Source: an uncultured Oceanospirillales bacterium | GTDB taxonomy: Bacteria; Pseudomonadota; Gammaproteobacteria; Xanthomonadales; SZUA-36 | Length of the DNA stretch: 64,000 bases | Reading direction: 5' to 3' | NCBI GenBank assembly: GCA_913055655.1 | Contig: CAJXKA010000003.1 | Location: 64,501-128,500, forward strand | Shown here: positions 27,401 to 36,532 of the stretch, piece after piece | Layout of the letters: the number at the start of each line of letters is the position of its first letter | Position numbering within the stretch: the stretch's first letter is position 1 | Program-made: the position numbers and the translations under genes | The notes under the pieces: model-generated | Databases searched by the model: none | What the model saw: the letters and a program-made list of their open reading frames with translations, nothing else | Told to the model about the DNA's origin: nothing

Positions 27401-27502
27401 GATGGGCAGGCGTGACATGGCGATGAAGCCGAAAATGGCCACGAGAATGCCGCCGACGGCGACAGCAACCGGATTGCCCAGTGATAACCGGGTCAGGTTC
27501 AT
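24419..27502 (-). CDS. RND-family inner-membrane efflux pump
   Basis: 1027 aa from ATG 27502 (a GTG five codons earlier is possible). The N-terminus NLTRLSLGNPVAVAVGGILV, the two large periplasmic loops and twelve helices are typical of AcrB/MdtC-like pumps. The fourth helix has GMVLDAAIVVLEN, so only one of the two proton-relay Asp residues of AcrB (DD) is present. FVILLGLVVNNAILLVYRAR is the matching segment in the second half. Exported substrate unknown. First gene of an RND-adaptor-MFS operon; no TolC-like gene nearby. Confidence 0.9.
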   Translation of the reverse strand: MNLTRLSLGNPVAVAVGGILVAIFGFIAMSRLPIEMTPEISRPIILVNTTWRASAPNEIESEIIEPQETVLRSTPGLLRMTSNANYGSASVSLEFAVGTDMNRALIEVMNRLNQVPRYPVDADEPGILVGGFNFDRVMAWFAISTVEGNDRPIESYQDYIDDNVVTRIERVGGVSWVGSFGGRAHEVRITFDPYKAAAMGLDLTAVSGELGSNTDVSGGNMEVGRRQYTVRFSGRYEVELLGDLVLEWRGETPIRLSEVARVEMAMVDPTTVLHLNGGPAIGMAVSPESGANVLDVMEGVKAVVTEMQAEQLPRVGLQIEQNFDQTDYINASIAMVRNNLLLGMALAVIVLWWFLRRFRATLVVGLSIPLCLLSSFLLMEITGRTLNIISLAGLAFATGMVLDAAIVVLENIFRQREQGREGDEASARGTSQVWGALLASTATTVAIFLPVVFLEDEAGQLFADLAITISAAVIASLVVAVTVLPTAASNWISGRGIEDLHQHWWRWATDHIMSWTDTRSKRLTWIAVLTLVPLALVVLLKPPADYLPEGRQNWIDGFLVAPPGLGVRTGEREIMDVIDDRLAPHIDGTADVQLSSYYMGSDPSFGTFIGGRAVDPDRVDELLGIFNSQVLAGFPDTFGFARRAPIFNGARGGRQINLDLQAESFESLLGAGQAGFFAVMQALPGASIQPVPGLEMAEPELRLVPDDRAIAEVGWNRSRMSTVVRALGDGAFLGEYFDGTRRYNIIMRAEEWATPEELAAMPLATPSGEVLALGELAHLERTAGPSSIQRVDRRRTLTLQITPPGGLAIEEALAVIDEQVLPQVHALLPPDGTIQLSGTAEALSETLRSMAGSFTLAVVILYLLISALFRSFRDSLLVVLTIPMATVGGILSLRLMDLVLVSQGGQQMDLLTMIGFVILLGLVVNNAILLVYRARDAEREGMARRDAVESAVRLRLRPILMSTTTSIFGMLPLMLMPGSGSELYRGMASVIVGGMLVSTLFTLLLLPSLLRMNEEKTPASHVAPEAV

Positions 27503-27556
27503 GCAACAGCCCCCCACTCGCCGGCTTCCACGCGCCGGCCCGAGCCGCGAATTGTA

Positions 27557-29473
27557 TCAGCCGACGACACCGGCCAACATCGGGATCGGGACATGAATGG
27601 CGGCGCAGGTGGCACGCATTAACTCCAGTTCGGCCGGGCGCAGCTTATTGTCAGCCGTCACCGCGTCGATCAGGGCTTTCACCAGTTTCTGTTTTGCCTC
27701 AGGCGAGAGTTCGTCGAGTCGCGGCAGGGCCTTGTCCATGGTTTCAATCCAGTCGCGCACCACAGGCAGCGAGCCGGCGTCTTCGTCGAACGCTGCCCGG
27801 TAACCGGCCGCCCAGGCCTGGGCGGCCGCGTCAGCATCTTCAGGCGCGCCGTGCCAGGCCAGCACGGCGAGCACGTCGCGGGCCGGCCCTGACAGGCGGG
27901 ACAGCGACTTCCGTCCCGCCGGGCGCACCCGGTGGGGGTTCGTGGACTCCCACAGGTACTGCCGGACCAGCCGCGTCATCAGGTATTCGAACACCTCGAT
28001 ATGGCCGTCGACCCGGATCACCCGGTCGATAGCTTCCAGCAGTTTCTGGATGCGCGCCGACGGGTGACGCCGCAGCAGCGGCAGCGCCGTTTCCAGCAAC
28101 GGCAGGCGCTGCGCCGGTTTCGGCGGCCCGGAGGCGCGCACCAGGTGTTGCACCCCGGCCTCGGTTTCAGCGCCCATCACCTGGGCAATGGCCAGCAGCT
28201 GGTCCTCGCGCGACCGCGCATCGTCATGCAGCAGGCTGTAGAGCAACATGGCCGGCGCGTGATCAGGCGAATGCGCCGCCGTCTCCAGGGGCTCCGGCAG
28301 GCTGGCCGCCACGGTGGCCGCCATCAGCAGCCGACCAAAATCCGGGTTGCCGATCTGGTCGATGATGTTGCCGGCATCGAACGGGCCTGGGGCTGCCTTG
28401 CGGGCCTGCTCCTCACGCTCGGCCACCTCGGCCTGGCGCTCGCTTTCACGCTGGATGCGCGCCGCCAGGGTCTTCAACGCCTCAGGCTGGAAGCCCGGCT
28501 CGACCCGCGCGATGCGCTCCATCAGCGGTGGGTGGGTGGCGAACAGGTGCGATACCCGGCCCTGGCCAAACAGCATATGCCCGACTTCCTCGGTATCCAC
28601 CTGCAGGGTCGAGCCATCGCTGTAGACGGCAATCTTCTTCAGTGCGCCGGCAATGCCGTTGGGATCGCGGGTGAACTGCACTGCGGAAGCGTCGGCCAGG
28701 TATTCGCGCGCCCTGGAAACCGAGGCCTTGATCCAGCGGCCAAAGAACAGCCCGATCCAGCCGACGATGGCCAGCACAAGGGCGATGACCAGGATGGGCA
28801 AGCCGTTGCGATCACGGCTGCTGCCCAGGTAACGGCCGTGATAAAGCACCTTGCGGCCAATCAGTGACAGCAGCAGGATGCCGAACAGTACGCCCATCAG
28901 CCGGATATTCAGGCGCATGTCACCATTCAGGACATGGCTGAACTCGTGGGCGATGACACCCTGCAACTCGCTGCGGTCGAGTTTTTCAAGCGTGCCGCGG
29001 GTGACCGCGATGGCCGCATCAGCAGGCGAATAGCCGGCAGCAAAGGCGTTGATCCCGTCTTCCTGCTCCAGCACGAACACCTCGGGCACCGGCACACCGG
29101 ACGCCAGGGCGATTTCCTCGACGACATTGACCAGCCGCCGTTTCAAGGGGTCGCGGGTGTCGGGTTCTATCGGGGTGCCACCGAGTTGCCGGGCGACGTC
29201 GCCGCCACCGCCGCGAAGGGAAAGCGTCTTGAACAGGCTGGCAAAACCGATGACGGCGCCGGTGGCCACGCTGGTGACGCCCAGCGCGGTCGCATTCTGC
29301 TTCAGCCCCTGGACCGAGAACAGGCTGACGCCTTCCCCGATCGATGTGAAACCCAGCCCGATCATCAGGGCAAAATCAACAGCGGCGATAATCGCCAGCA
29401 CCGCCAGGATGAACAGGAACACCAGCCAGCGGGTGTGCCGCCGCGAACGGTCCTGGTGTTCGAAAAAATTCAC
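27557..29473 (-). CDS. M48 family membrane metalloprotease, HtpX-like with extra C-terminal domain
   Basis: 638 aa. Two N-terminal helices (about 16-40 and 62-82) precede the zinc site HEFSH (176-180); Glu257 in SRAREYLADASAV is the third ligand. Two more helices lie at about 190-210 and 226-246. This matches HtpX-type proteases, which degrade misfolded membrane proteins, but HtpX is about 290 aa. Here about 330 further residues, mostly helical, follow (QLGGT.. is before the site; MAATVAASLPEPLE.. after). The next gene downstream codes LemA's partner position: lemA is 43 bases upstream, a pairing often seen for HtpX-like proteases. Confidence 0.87.
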   Translation of the reverse strand: MNFFEHQDRSRRHTRWLVFLFILAVLAIIAAVDFALMIGLGFTSIGEGVSLFSVQGLKQNATALGVTSVATGAVIGFASLFKTLSLRGGGGDVARQLGGTPIEPDTRDPLKRRLVNVVEEIALASGVPVPEVFVLEQEDGINAFAAGYSPADAAIAVTRGTLEKLDRSELQGVIAHEFSHVLNGDMRLNIRLMGVLFGILLLSLIGRKVLYHGRYLGSSRDRNGLPILVIALVLAIVGWIGLFFGRWIKASVSRAREYLADASAVQFTRDPNGIAGALKKIAVYSDGSTLQVDTEEVGHMLFGQGRVSHLFATHPPLMERIARVEPGFQPEALKTLAARIQRESERQAEVAEREEQARKAAPGPFDAGNIIDQIGNPDFGRLLMAATVAASLPEPLETAAHSPDHAPAMLLYSLLHDDARSREDQLLAIAQVMGAETEAGVQHLVRASGPPKPAQRLPLLETALPLLRRHPSARIQKLLEAIDRVIRVDGHIEVFEYLMTRLVRQYLWESTNPHRVRPAGRKSLSRLSGPARDVLAVLAWHGAPEDADAAAQAWAAGYRAAFDEDAGSLPVVRDWIETMDKALPRLDELSPEAKQKLVKALIDAVTADNKLRPAELELMRATCAAIHVPIPMLAGVVG

Positions 29474-29516
29474 ATCATGCCCCGGTCAGGCAATCCCCCC
29501 TGCGGCGTGCCGCCGG

Positions 29517-30107
29517 TCAGAATTCGACCTTCGGCACCTCGCGCTTGGCCTCGTCCTCGATTTCCAGCAGTTCCGCCGGGCCGAAGTTGAACCAGCCGGC
29601 AAAGAAGTTGTTCGGGAACGACTCGCGCAGCGTGTTGTAGCTCATCACCGCATCGTTGTACGCCTGGCGGGCGAAGGCAACCTTGTTCTCCGTGGTGGTC
29701 AGTTCCTCGGAGAGTTGCATCATGTTTTCGTTCGCTTTGAGGTCCGGGTAGGCCTCGGACAGTGCGAACAGGCGGCCCAGCGCACCGGACAGGCCCTGTT
29801 CGGCCTCGGCCAGCTGCTTCATCGCGTCGGGGTCGGTGGGGTCGGCAGCGGCTTTCTTCAGGCCGGCAACCGCCATGTTGCGGGCGTTGATCACCGCTTC
29901 CAGGGTCTCACGCTCATGGGACATGTAACCCTTGGCGGTCTCGACCAGGTTGGGAATCAGGTCATGACGACGGGTGAGCTGCACGTCGATCTGCGCGAAC
30001 GCGTTTTTATAGCGATTGCGACTCGCCACCAGGCGGTTGTAAATCGAAATCGCGAAAACGACCGCCGCGACGATCAGTAACAACAGGATCCAGCCCATAT
30101 CCGTCAC
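29517..30107 (-). CDS. lemA: LemA family protein
   Basis: 196 aa. One N-terminal transmembrane helix (MGWILLLLIVAAVVFAISIY) precedes a helical cytoplasmic or periplasmic body with the family motifs YNRLVASRNRYKNAFAQIDV, QLTRRHDLIPNLVETAKGYM and FNNFFAGWFNF-like YNTLRESFPNNFFAGWFNFG. The function of LemA is not settled, although it is often coded with an HtpX/M48 protease, as here (43-base gap, same strand). Confidence 0.93.
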   Translation of the reverse strand: MTDMGWILLLLIVAAVVFAISIYNRLVASRNRYKNAFAQIDVQLTRRHDLIPNLVETAKGYMSHERETLEAVINARNMAVAGLKKAAADPTDPDAMKQLAEAEQGLSGALGRLFALSEAYPDLKANENMMQLSEELTTTENKVAFARQAYNDAVMSYNTLRESFPNNFFAGWFNFGPAELLEIEDEAKREVPKVEF

Positions 30108-30195
30108 TCCCCTACAGTCAGGTCAATGCGTCAAGCATAGCAAATGGAAGGGTGGTGAATACGTGCCGCAAGTCATCGGGGGGGTGTTGCGTTGC

Positions 30196-30303
30196 GGGGA
30201 GGCGGGCCAGGCCCTCCCCGGACTCGCTCAAGTCCATCCATGGATCGCTCGTCGGCGGCATCCATGCCGCCGAAGGTCCGGGGAGGCCCTGGCCCACCTC
30301 CCC
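30196..30303. repeat. Long inverted repeat with inner palindrome upstream of lemA
   Basis: A 28-base arm (30196-30223) is complementary to 30276-30303 at 26 of 28 positions. Inside lies a second perfect palindrome, CGGCGGCAT CC ATGCCGCCG (30253-30272). The inner part aligns with the elements at 34154-34175 and 34294-34313, so this is one copy of a dispersed palindromic family. It occupies most of the spacer between lemA and glnS. Confidence 0.85.
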
Positions 30304-30345
30304 GTCCGAAACGCCGTCCCGGCTTCAGGGTTTCTGCTCTACACC

Positions 30346-30372
30346 GTTTCCCGGCCTCACCGTTTCACCGTC

Positions 30373-30385
<13 letters not shown>
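30346..30385 (-). repeat. 8-bp repeat array at the glnS 3' end
   Basis: On the minus strand, in register, it reads GGGGAATC, GGTGAGAC, GGTGAAAC, GGTGAGGC, CGGGAAAC. These are the same unit types as at the fadE 3' end. The glnS codons for the final Gly-Asn-Arg and the TGA stop (30373-30375) lie inside the first two units. Confidence 0.85.
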
Positions 30386-32046
<1,661 letters not shown>

Positions 32047-32185
32047 GCCTGGGGCCGTGTTGCTGCCGGGTCTTTGCCAACCCGGGGGTCGAAGCGGTAA
32101 ATTCTATCGCACTCGGCGCCGCGGCCACACCACGCCCGGCCCGAAACAACCATAATTCACAACGACGCACACCAGGAATACACCC

Positions 32186-33478
32186 ATGTCCGAAAAGAAG
32201 AAGCTCAGCCTGACCACCCGTATCCTCATCGCCATGGTGCTTGGCGCCATCGCGGGCTGGATCCTGAACCTGGTCGGCAACCCGGACTGGGCGCGCATCT
32301 GGCTGGTCGAGGGCCTCTTCCGCGTGGTCGGCCAGGTCTTTATCTCGCTGCTGCAGATGCTGGTGGTGCCCCTGGTGTTCGTCTCCCTGGTCTGCGGCGC
32401 CTCGGCGCTATCCGACCCCAAGGTGCTGGGGCGCGTGGGCGGCAAGACCATCGGCCTTTACATGATCACGACCGGTATCGCCGTGACCCTGGCCCTGTTC
32501 TCGGCGCTGATCGTCAAGCCCGGCGAGGGTGTGAACGCCGTCCAGGACGCCGCACCGAGCATCGCCGAGGCGACCCCCTTCACGCAGGTGCTGATCGACA
32601 TGGTGCCGCGCAACCCGGTCTTCGCCATGGCCGAGGGGCAGATGCTGCCCATCATCGTGTTCTCGGTGCTGCTGGGTATCGCGATCACGCTCAGTGGCGC
32701 CCGCGGCGAGCGCATCGGCTCATGGTTCCAGGACATGAATGCCATCGTCATGCGACTGGTCACGCTGGTCATGCGTTTCGCGCCTTACGGCGTGTTTGCC
32801 CTGATCGCCGTGCTGGCCGCCACCAGTGAGCTGGCCGACTTCCTGGCGGTGGGCAAGTACGTGCTGCTGGTGTTCGTCGTGCTGTTCATCCACGCGCTGG
32901 TGGTCTACCCGGCGCTGCTGGCGCTGGTCGGGCGGCTGAACCCGCTGATTTTCCTTTACAAGATGCGCGCCGCGATGATGTTCGCGTTCTCGACCGCGTC
33001 GAGTAACGCGACGCTGCCGGTGACCCTGGAAACGGTGCGTAAACGCCTGGGCGTCAGCAACAAGATCGCCTCGTTCACGGTCCCGCTCGGTGCCACCATC
33101 AACATGGACGGCACCGCCATCATGCAGGGCATCGCCACTGGCTTTATCGCCCAGTACTACGGGATCGAACTGGGCGCCGGGCAGTACCTGGCGGTGATCA
33201 TGATGGTCATCCTGGCGTCCGTCGGCACCGCCGGGGTACCCAGCGTGGGCCTGGTGGTGCTGGCCGGTGTGCTCTCGCAGGTCGGCCTGCCCGCAGAGGG
33301 CATCGCCATGATCCTGGGCATCGACCGCCTGCTCGACATGACCCGCACGGCCGTCAACATCACGGGTGATGCCGCGGTGACCACCATCGTGGCCAGGAGC
33401 GAGGGCGAACTCGATCTTGAAACCTTCAACGACCGGGATGCCGGCACCGACTTCGAGGCCGAAGCGCTGGAAACCTGA
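32186..33478 (+). CDS. Dicarboxylate / amino-acid:cation symporter (SDF family)
   Basis: 430 aa, eight or so hydrophobic helices. The motifs FISLLQMLVVPLVFVSLVCG, FAFSTASSNATLPVTLE (the serine-rich re-entrant loop), LGATINMDGTAIMQG and LGIDRLLDMTRTAVNITGD are diagnostic of the GltP/DctA/GltT family. It takes up glutamate, aspartate or C4-dicarboxylates with Na+ or H+. Its stop is 16 bases from the converging YbaK-like gene. I cannot separate glutamate from dicarboxylate specificity. Confidence 0.93.
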   Translation: MSEKKKLSLTTRILIAMVLGAIAGWILNLVGNPDWARIWLVEGLFRVVGQVFISLLQMLVVPLVFVSLVCGASALSDPKVLGRVGGKTIGLYMITTGIAVTLALFSALIVKPGEGVNAVQDAAPSIAEATPFTQVLIDMVPRNPVFAMAEGQMLPIIVFSVLLGIAITLSGARGERIGSWFQDMNAIVMRLVTLVMRFAPYGVFALIAVLAATSELADFLAVGKYVLLVFVVLFIHALVVYPALLALVGRLNPLIFLYKMRAAMMFAFSTASSNATLPVTLETVRKRLGVSNKIASFTVPLGATINMDGTAIMQGIATGFIAQYYGIELGAGQYLAVIMMVILASVGTAGVPSVGLVVLAGVLSQVGLPAEGIAMILGIDRLLDMTRTAVNITGDAAVTTIVARSEGELDLETFNDRDAGTDFEAEALET

Positions 33479-33493
33479 TCGTTGCCGGGCCCG

Positions 33494-33988
33494 TTAGCCG
33501 GACGCCCAGTTGGAGTAATCGGACTCCGCGCTGATCAGGCTGTGCGGCATACCGGACATCAACTGTGAAAACTGGTCGCCGCTGACGCGCACCAGGTGCT
33601 CGTGGTCGCCGGCCTCGATGTAGATGTCGCTGTTGCCGTCAAGCTGGTCGTCCCAGATGACATCCAGTCCGTAGGCGTCGCTGAACGCCGGTACCGCGCC
33701 AAGCTCGCAGTCGCGGAACAGCGGCGCCAGCGCGGCTTCCGTCGCCAGGTGCATGTCCCGGCCCAGGGTGTCACGCACCCAGCCGAAATCCAGCCGGTTG
33801 GTCGACGGCACGACTGCCACCACGTAACCGTCATCGTCCTCCAGCACCACGGCCTTGGCGACCTGGTGCTCGGGGACATGGGCGGCATGGGCGGTTTCCA
33901 GCGCGGTATGTGAGTGCGGGTGCTCTACGATATCGAAGTCGACTTCGCGGTGTTCCAGGTAACTCTGGAGTGATCTTGCAATCGCCAT
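33494..33988 (-). CDS. YbaK/ProX-type aminoacyl-tRNA deacylase
   Basis: 164 aa from ATG 33988 (the frame also has ATG two codons upstream). The YbaK/prolyl-tRNA editing fold is seen in FDIVEHPHSHTALETAHAAH, HQVAKAVVLEDDDGYVVAVV, LGAVPAFSDAYGLDVIWD and IYIEAGDHEHLVRVSGDQF. The Lys in the AKAVV strand is the expected catalytic/binding residue. Members hydrolyse mischarged tRNAs (Cys-tRNA-Pro, Ala-tRNA-Pro or others); which one is not readable here. Confidence 0.85.
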   Translation of the reverse strand: MAIARSLQSYLEHREVDFDIVEHPHSHTALETAHAAHVPEHQVAKAVVLEDDDGYVVAVVPSTNRLDFGWVRDTLGRDMHLATEAALAPLFRDCELGAVPAFSDAYGLDVIWDDQLDGNSDIYIEAGDHEHLVRVSGDQFSQLMSGMPHSLISAESDYSNWASG

Positions 33989-34057
33989 GGCCAATCTCCT
34001 GAAGGGGTTCGAAAGAACGGCCGACCCAATTCAAGTATAGACATTACTGCTATTGCC

Positions 34058-34246
34058 GCCAGTTTCCCTGGCCGGTGCCCGCCAGCGTCGCGGGTCGCGC
34101 TGCGACGGTCAGCCTTTCCAGGGGAACGCTCGAGTGCGTCCTGCATCGCTTGGACACGGCCATCCATGGCCGTGTACATCCCCTGGAAAGGCTGACCGCC
34201 ACAGCGCTAGTGAGCGGCCATCCACTTACCGGCCAGGGAAACTGGC
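34058..34246. repeat. Nested fold-back palindrome (three stems)
   Basis: Outer stem: 34058-34076 with 34228-34246, 19 bp, perfect (ACCGGCCAGGGAAACTGGC on the right). Middle stem: 34106-34125 with 34179-34198, 20 bp, perfect. Inner stem: ACACGGCCAT/ATGGCCGTGT at 34154-34175. The unpaired gaps left and right between outer and middle stems are both 29 bases. No reading frame with coding character lies in it. Confidence 0.9.
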
Positions 34247-34262
34247 TGCGCGTTTGGGAGGC

Positions 34263-34370
34263 GTTGGGTGCGGTATTACCGCCATGGACCTTCCGCGGCC
34301 ATGGATGGCCGCGAATGAGCGACCCAGGGATGGGCCCGAGCGTGTCCATGGTGGTGATGCCGCACCCAAC
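34263..34370. repeat. Second palindromic element, wobble-compensated
   Basis: The 27-base arm 34263-34289 pairs with 34344-34370 at 24 positions, and the three exceptions would all be G-U pairs in RNA. The inner palindrome CGCGGCCAT/ATGGCCGCG is at 34294-34313. Read in the opposite direction this element aligns with the one at 30196-30303 (shared GGTCGCTC-type and GGAAGGTCC-type segments). Confidence 0.85.
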
Positions 34371-34389
34371 GGCCGTGCGACGGGCGGCC

Positions 34390-34416
34390 AAAAAAAACCC
34401 CGGCTTGGGGCCGGGG
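34390..34416 (-). terminator. Strong rho-independent terminator downstream of mnmG
   Basis: CCCCGGC (34398-34404) pairs with GCCGGGG (34410-34416) around a TTGGG loop. Reading leftward it is followed by eight T (34397-34390). It is about 165 bases past the mnmG stop and directly after the structured segment at 34424-34479, so it may end an mnmG transcript or a separate small RNA. Confidence 0.88.
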
Positions 34417-34500
34417 TCTAATGGTGCATCGCCTTAGGCATAGAAGTGTGGGGACTGCCTGTACAGAGGTGCGATGCACTAGGCACAGTCAACTTGCAGG
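34390..34500 (-). ncRNA. Candidate small RNA or structured mnmG 3' UTR
   Basis: Upstream of the terminator, GTGCATCGC (34424-34432) pairs perfectly with GCGATGCAC (34471-34479), and AGGCA/TGCCT pairs inside it (34436-34440 with 34456-34460). Together with the terminator this gives two strong stems in about 90 bases on the minus strand. There is no open frame. The 5' end is a guess. I do not recognise an Rfam family. Confidence 0.4.
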
Positions 34501-34578
34501 CACCAGCATAGTCACGCGCGGTTAAAAAGAGGTAAACGGGCTGTTGGTTTATCGTAACCCGCTGTAATGCATGGTTTT

Positions 34579-36465
34579 TCAGGCGGTTTTGCGTTCGCCT
34601 GAATGCTTTTTCAGGTGGATCAGCAGCAGGCTCACCGCGGCCGGCGTCATACCCGGAATTCGCAGCGCCTGGCCCAGGGTTTCCGGTCGCACGGCCCGGA
34701 GTTTCTCGCGCGCTTCCGAAGACAGGCCACGGACGGCGTCATAGTCGAACCGGGCCGGAATGGCGCGATCCTCGTTACGACGATTGCGTTCGATTTCACC
34801 GGCCTGGCGATCCACGTAGCCGGCGTAGCGCACCTGTACTTCGACCTGTTCAGCCACGCGGGCATCCTCGACGCCGGGGCCGATGCCTTCGACAGACACC
34901 AGGGCCGGGTAATCCAGTTCCGGGCGCTTGAGCAGGTCCAGGGCGCGGCATTCACGGCCCAGTGAAAGCTCGAACCGAGACGTGATGGCCTTGCCGAGCG
35001 CGTTCCCCGGCGCCACCCAGATATCCGACAGGCGGTCACGTTCGGCCTCGATGGCTTCGCGCTTGCGGCTGAAGGATTCCCAGCGGGCATCATCGACGAG
35101 CGCCAGGTCGCGCCCGGTTTCAGTGAGCCGCAGGTCGGCGTTGTCTTCGCGCAACTGCAGGCGGTACTCGGCGCGGCTGGTGAACATGCGGTAAGGCTCC
35201 CGCGTGCCCTGCGTCACCAGGTCGTCGACCAGCACGCCGATGTAGGCCTGGTCGCGCCGGGGTGTCCAGGGTGCTTCACCCCGGGATTGCCGGGCCGCGT
35301 TCAGCCCCGCCAGCAGGCCCTGCGCGGCGGCCTCTTCGTAGCCGGTGGTGCCGTTGATCTGGCCGGCGAAAAACAGTCCGGGCAACGGTTTTGTCTCCAG
35401 GCTGGCATGCAGGCCACGCGGGTCGAAATAGTCGTATTCGATGGCGTAACCCGGCCGCGTGATGTGCGCGTTCTCGAATCCGGCGATGCTGCGCACGAAG
35501 GCCTGCTGGACCTCGAACGGCAGGCTGGTCGATATGCCATTGGGGTACAGCTCGCGGGTATGCAGCCCTTCCGGTTCGATGAATATCTGGTGCGAGGCCC
35601 GGTCGGCGAAACGCACCACCTTGTCCTCGATGGACGGGCAGTAACGGGGGCCGGAACCCTCGATGGCGCCGGCGTACATCGGCGAACGGTGCAGTGCGCC
35701 ACGGATGATGTCGTGGGTCTTCTCCGAGGTATGCGTGATCCAGCAGCACACCTGCTCCGGGTGATCCCCGACGTGACCCAGGTAGGAGAACACCGGCAAC
35801 GGGTCGTCGCCGGGTTGTTCGGTCAGGCCGCGGAAATCGACGGATTTGCCGTCGATACGCGGCGGTGTACCGGTCTTCAGCCGGCCGACCTGCAGGGGCA
35901 GTTCGCGCAGCCGCTCCGCCAGCGCGATGGACGGCGGGTCGCCGGCGCGCCCGCCGGGACGTGACACTTCGCCCACGTGAATACGACCGCCCAGGAAGGT
36001 ACCCGTGGTGAGGACCACGGCCGCTGCGCGGAAAGTCATGCCGCCCGCGGTGTGACAACCGGCCACGCGACCGTTTTCGATGACCAGGTCGTCCACGGCC
36101 TGCTGGAAGATCGACAGCTTCGGCTGGTTCTCGACCTCGGTTCGGATAAAGGCGCGGTAGAGGTTGCGGTCGCACTGTGCGCGCGTGGCGCGGACGGCGG
36201 GACCCTTGCGCGCATTCAACGTACGCAGCTGGATACCGGCCGCGTCCGCGGCGCGGGCCATGACGCCACCGAGCGCATCGATCTCGCGTACCAGGTGGCC
36301 CTTGCCGATGCCGCCGATGGCCGGATTGCAACTCATCTGGCCGATGGTTTCGATGCTGTGCGTCAGCAGCAGGGTGCGGGCGCCCGTCCGCGCCGCGGCC
36401 AGCGCCGCCTCGGTGCCGGCGTGGCCGCCGCCGATGACGATAACGTCGTAATTTGCGCTGTCCAT
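34579..36465 (-). CDS. mnmG: tRNA uridine-5-carboxymethylaminomethyl modification enzyme
   Basis: 628 aa, the usual MnmG/GidA length. The FAD-binding GGGHAG (12-17) is followed by [28 protein letters not shown] [19 protein letters not shown] and [17 protein letters not shown] segments are conserved, and the C-terminal helical domain ends near [18 protein letters not shown]. With MnmE it modifies the wobble uridine of several tRNAs. The genes usually beside mnmG (rsmG, parAB) are absent from the downstream side, which holds only repeats and the small-RNA candidate. Confidence 0.97.
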   Translation of the reverse strand: MDSANYDVIVIGGGHAGTEAALAAARTGARTLLLTHSIETIGQMSCNPAIGGIGKGHLVREIDALGGVMARAADAAGIQLRTLNARKGPAVRATRAQCDRNLYRAFIRTEVENQPKLSIFQQAVDDLVIENGRVAGCHTAGGMTFRAAAVVLTTGTFLGGRIHVGEVSRPGGRAGDPPSIALAERLRELPLQVGRLKTGTPPRIDGKSVDFRGLTEQPGDDPLPVFSYLGHVGDHPEQVCCWITHTSEKTHDIIRGALHRSPMYAGAIEGSGPRYCPSIEDKVVRFADRASHQIFIEPEGLHTRELYPNGISTSLPFEVQQAFVRSIAGFENAHITRPGYAIEYDYFDPRGLHASLETKPLPGLFFAGQINGTTGYEEAAAQGLLAGLNAARQSRGEAPWTPRRDQAYIGVLVDDLVTQGTREPYRMFTSRAEYRLQLREDNADLRLTETGRDLALVDDARWESFSRKREAIEAERDRLSDIWVAPGNALGKAITSRFELSLGRECRALDLLKRPELDYPALVSVEGIGPGVEDARVAEQVEVQVRYAGYVDRQAGEIERNRRNEDRAIPARFDYDAVRGLSSEAREKLRAVRPETLGQALRIPGMTPAAVSLLLIHLKKHSGERKTA

Positions 36466-36532
36466 TGCCGTGACCGCCCGTGAATCAAATGGGCGCGTAT
36501 TGTAATGAAAAGCAAGGGAAAAAGGTATTCAG

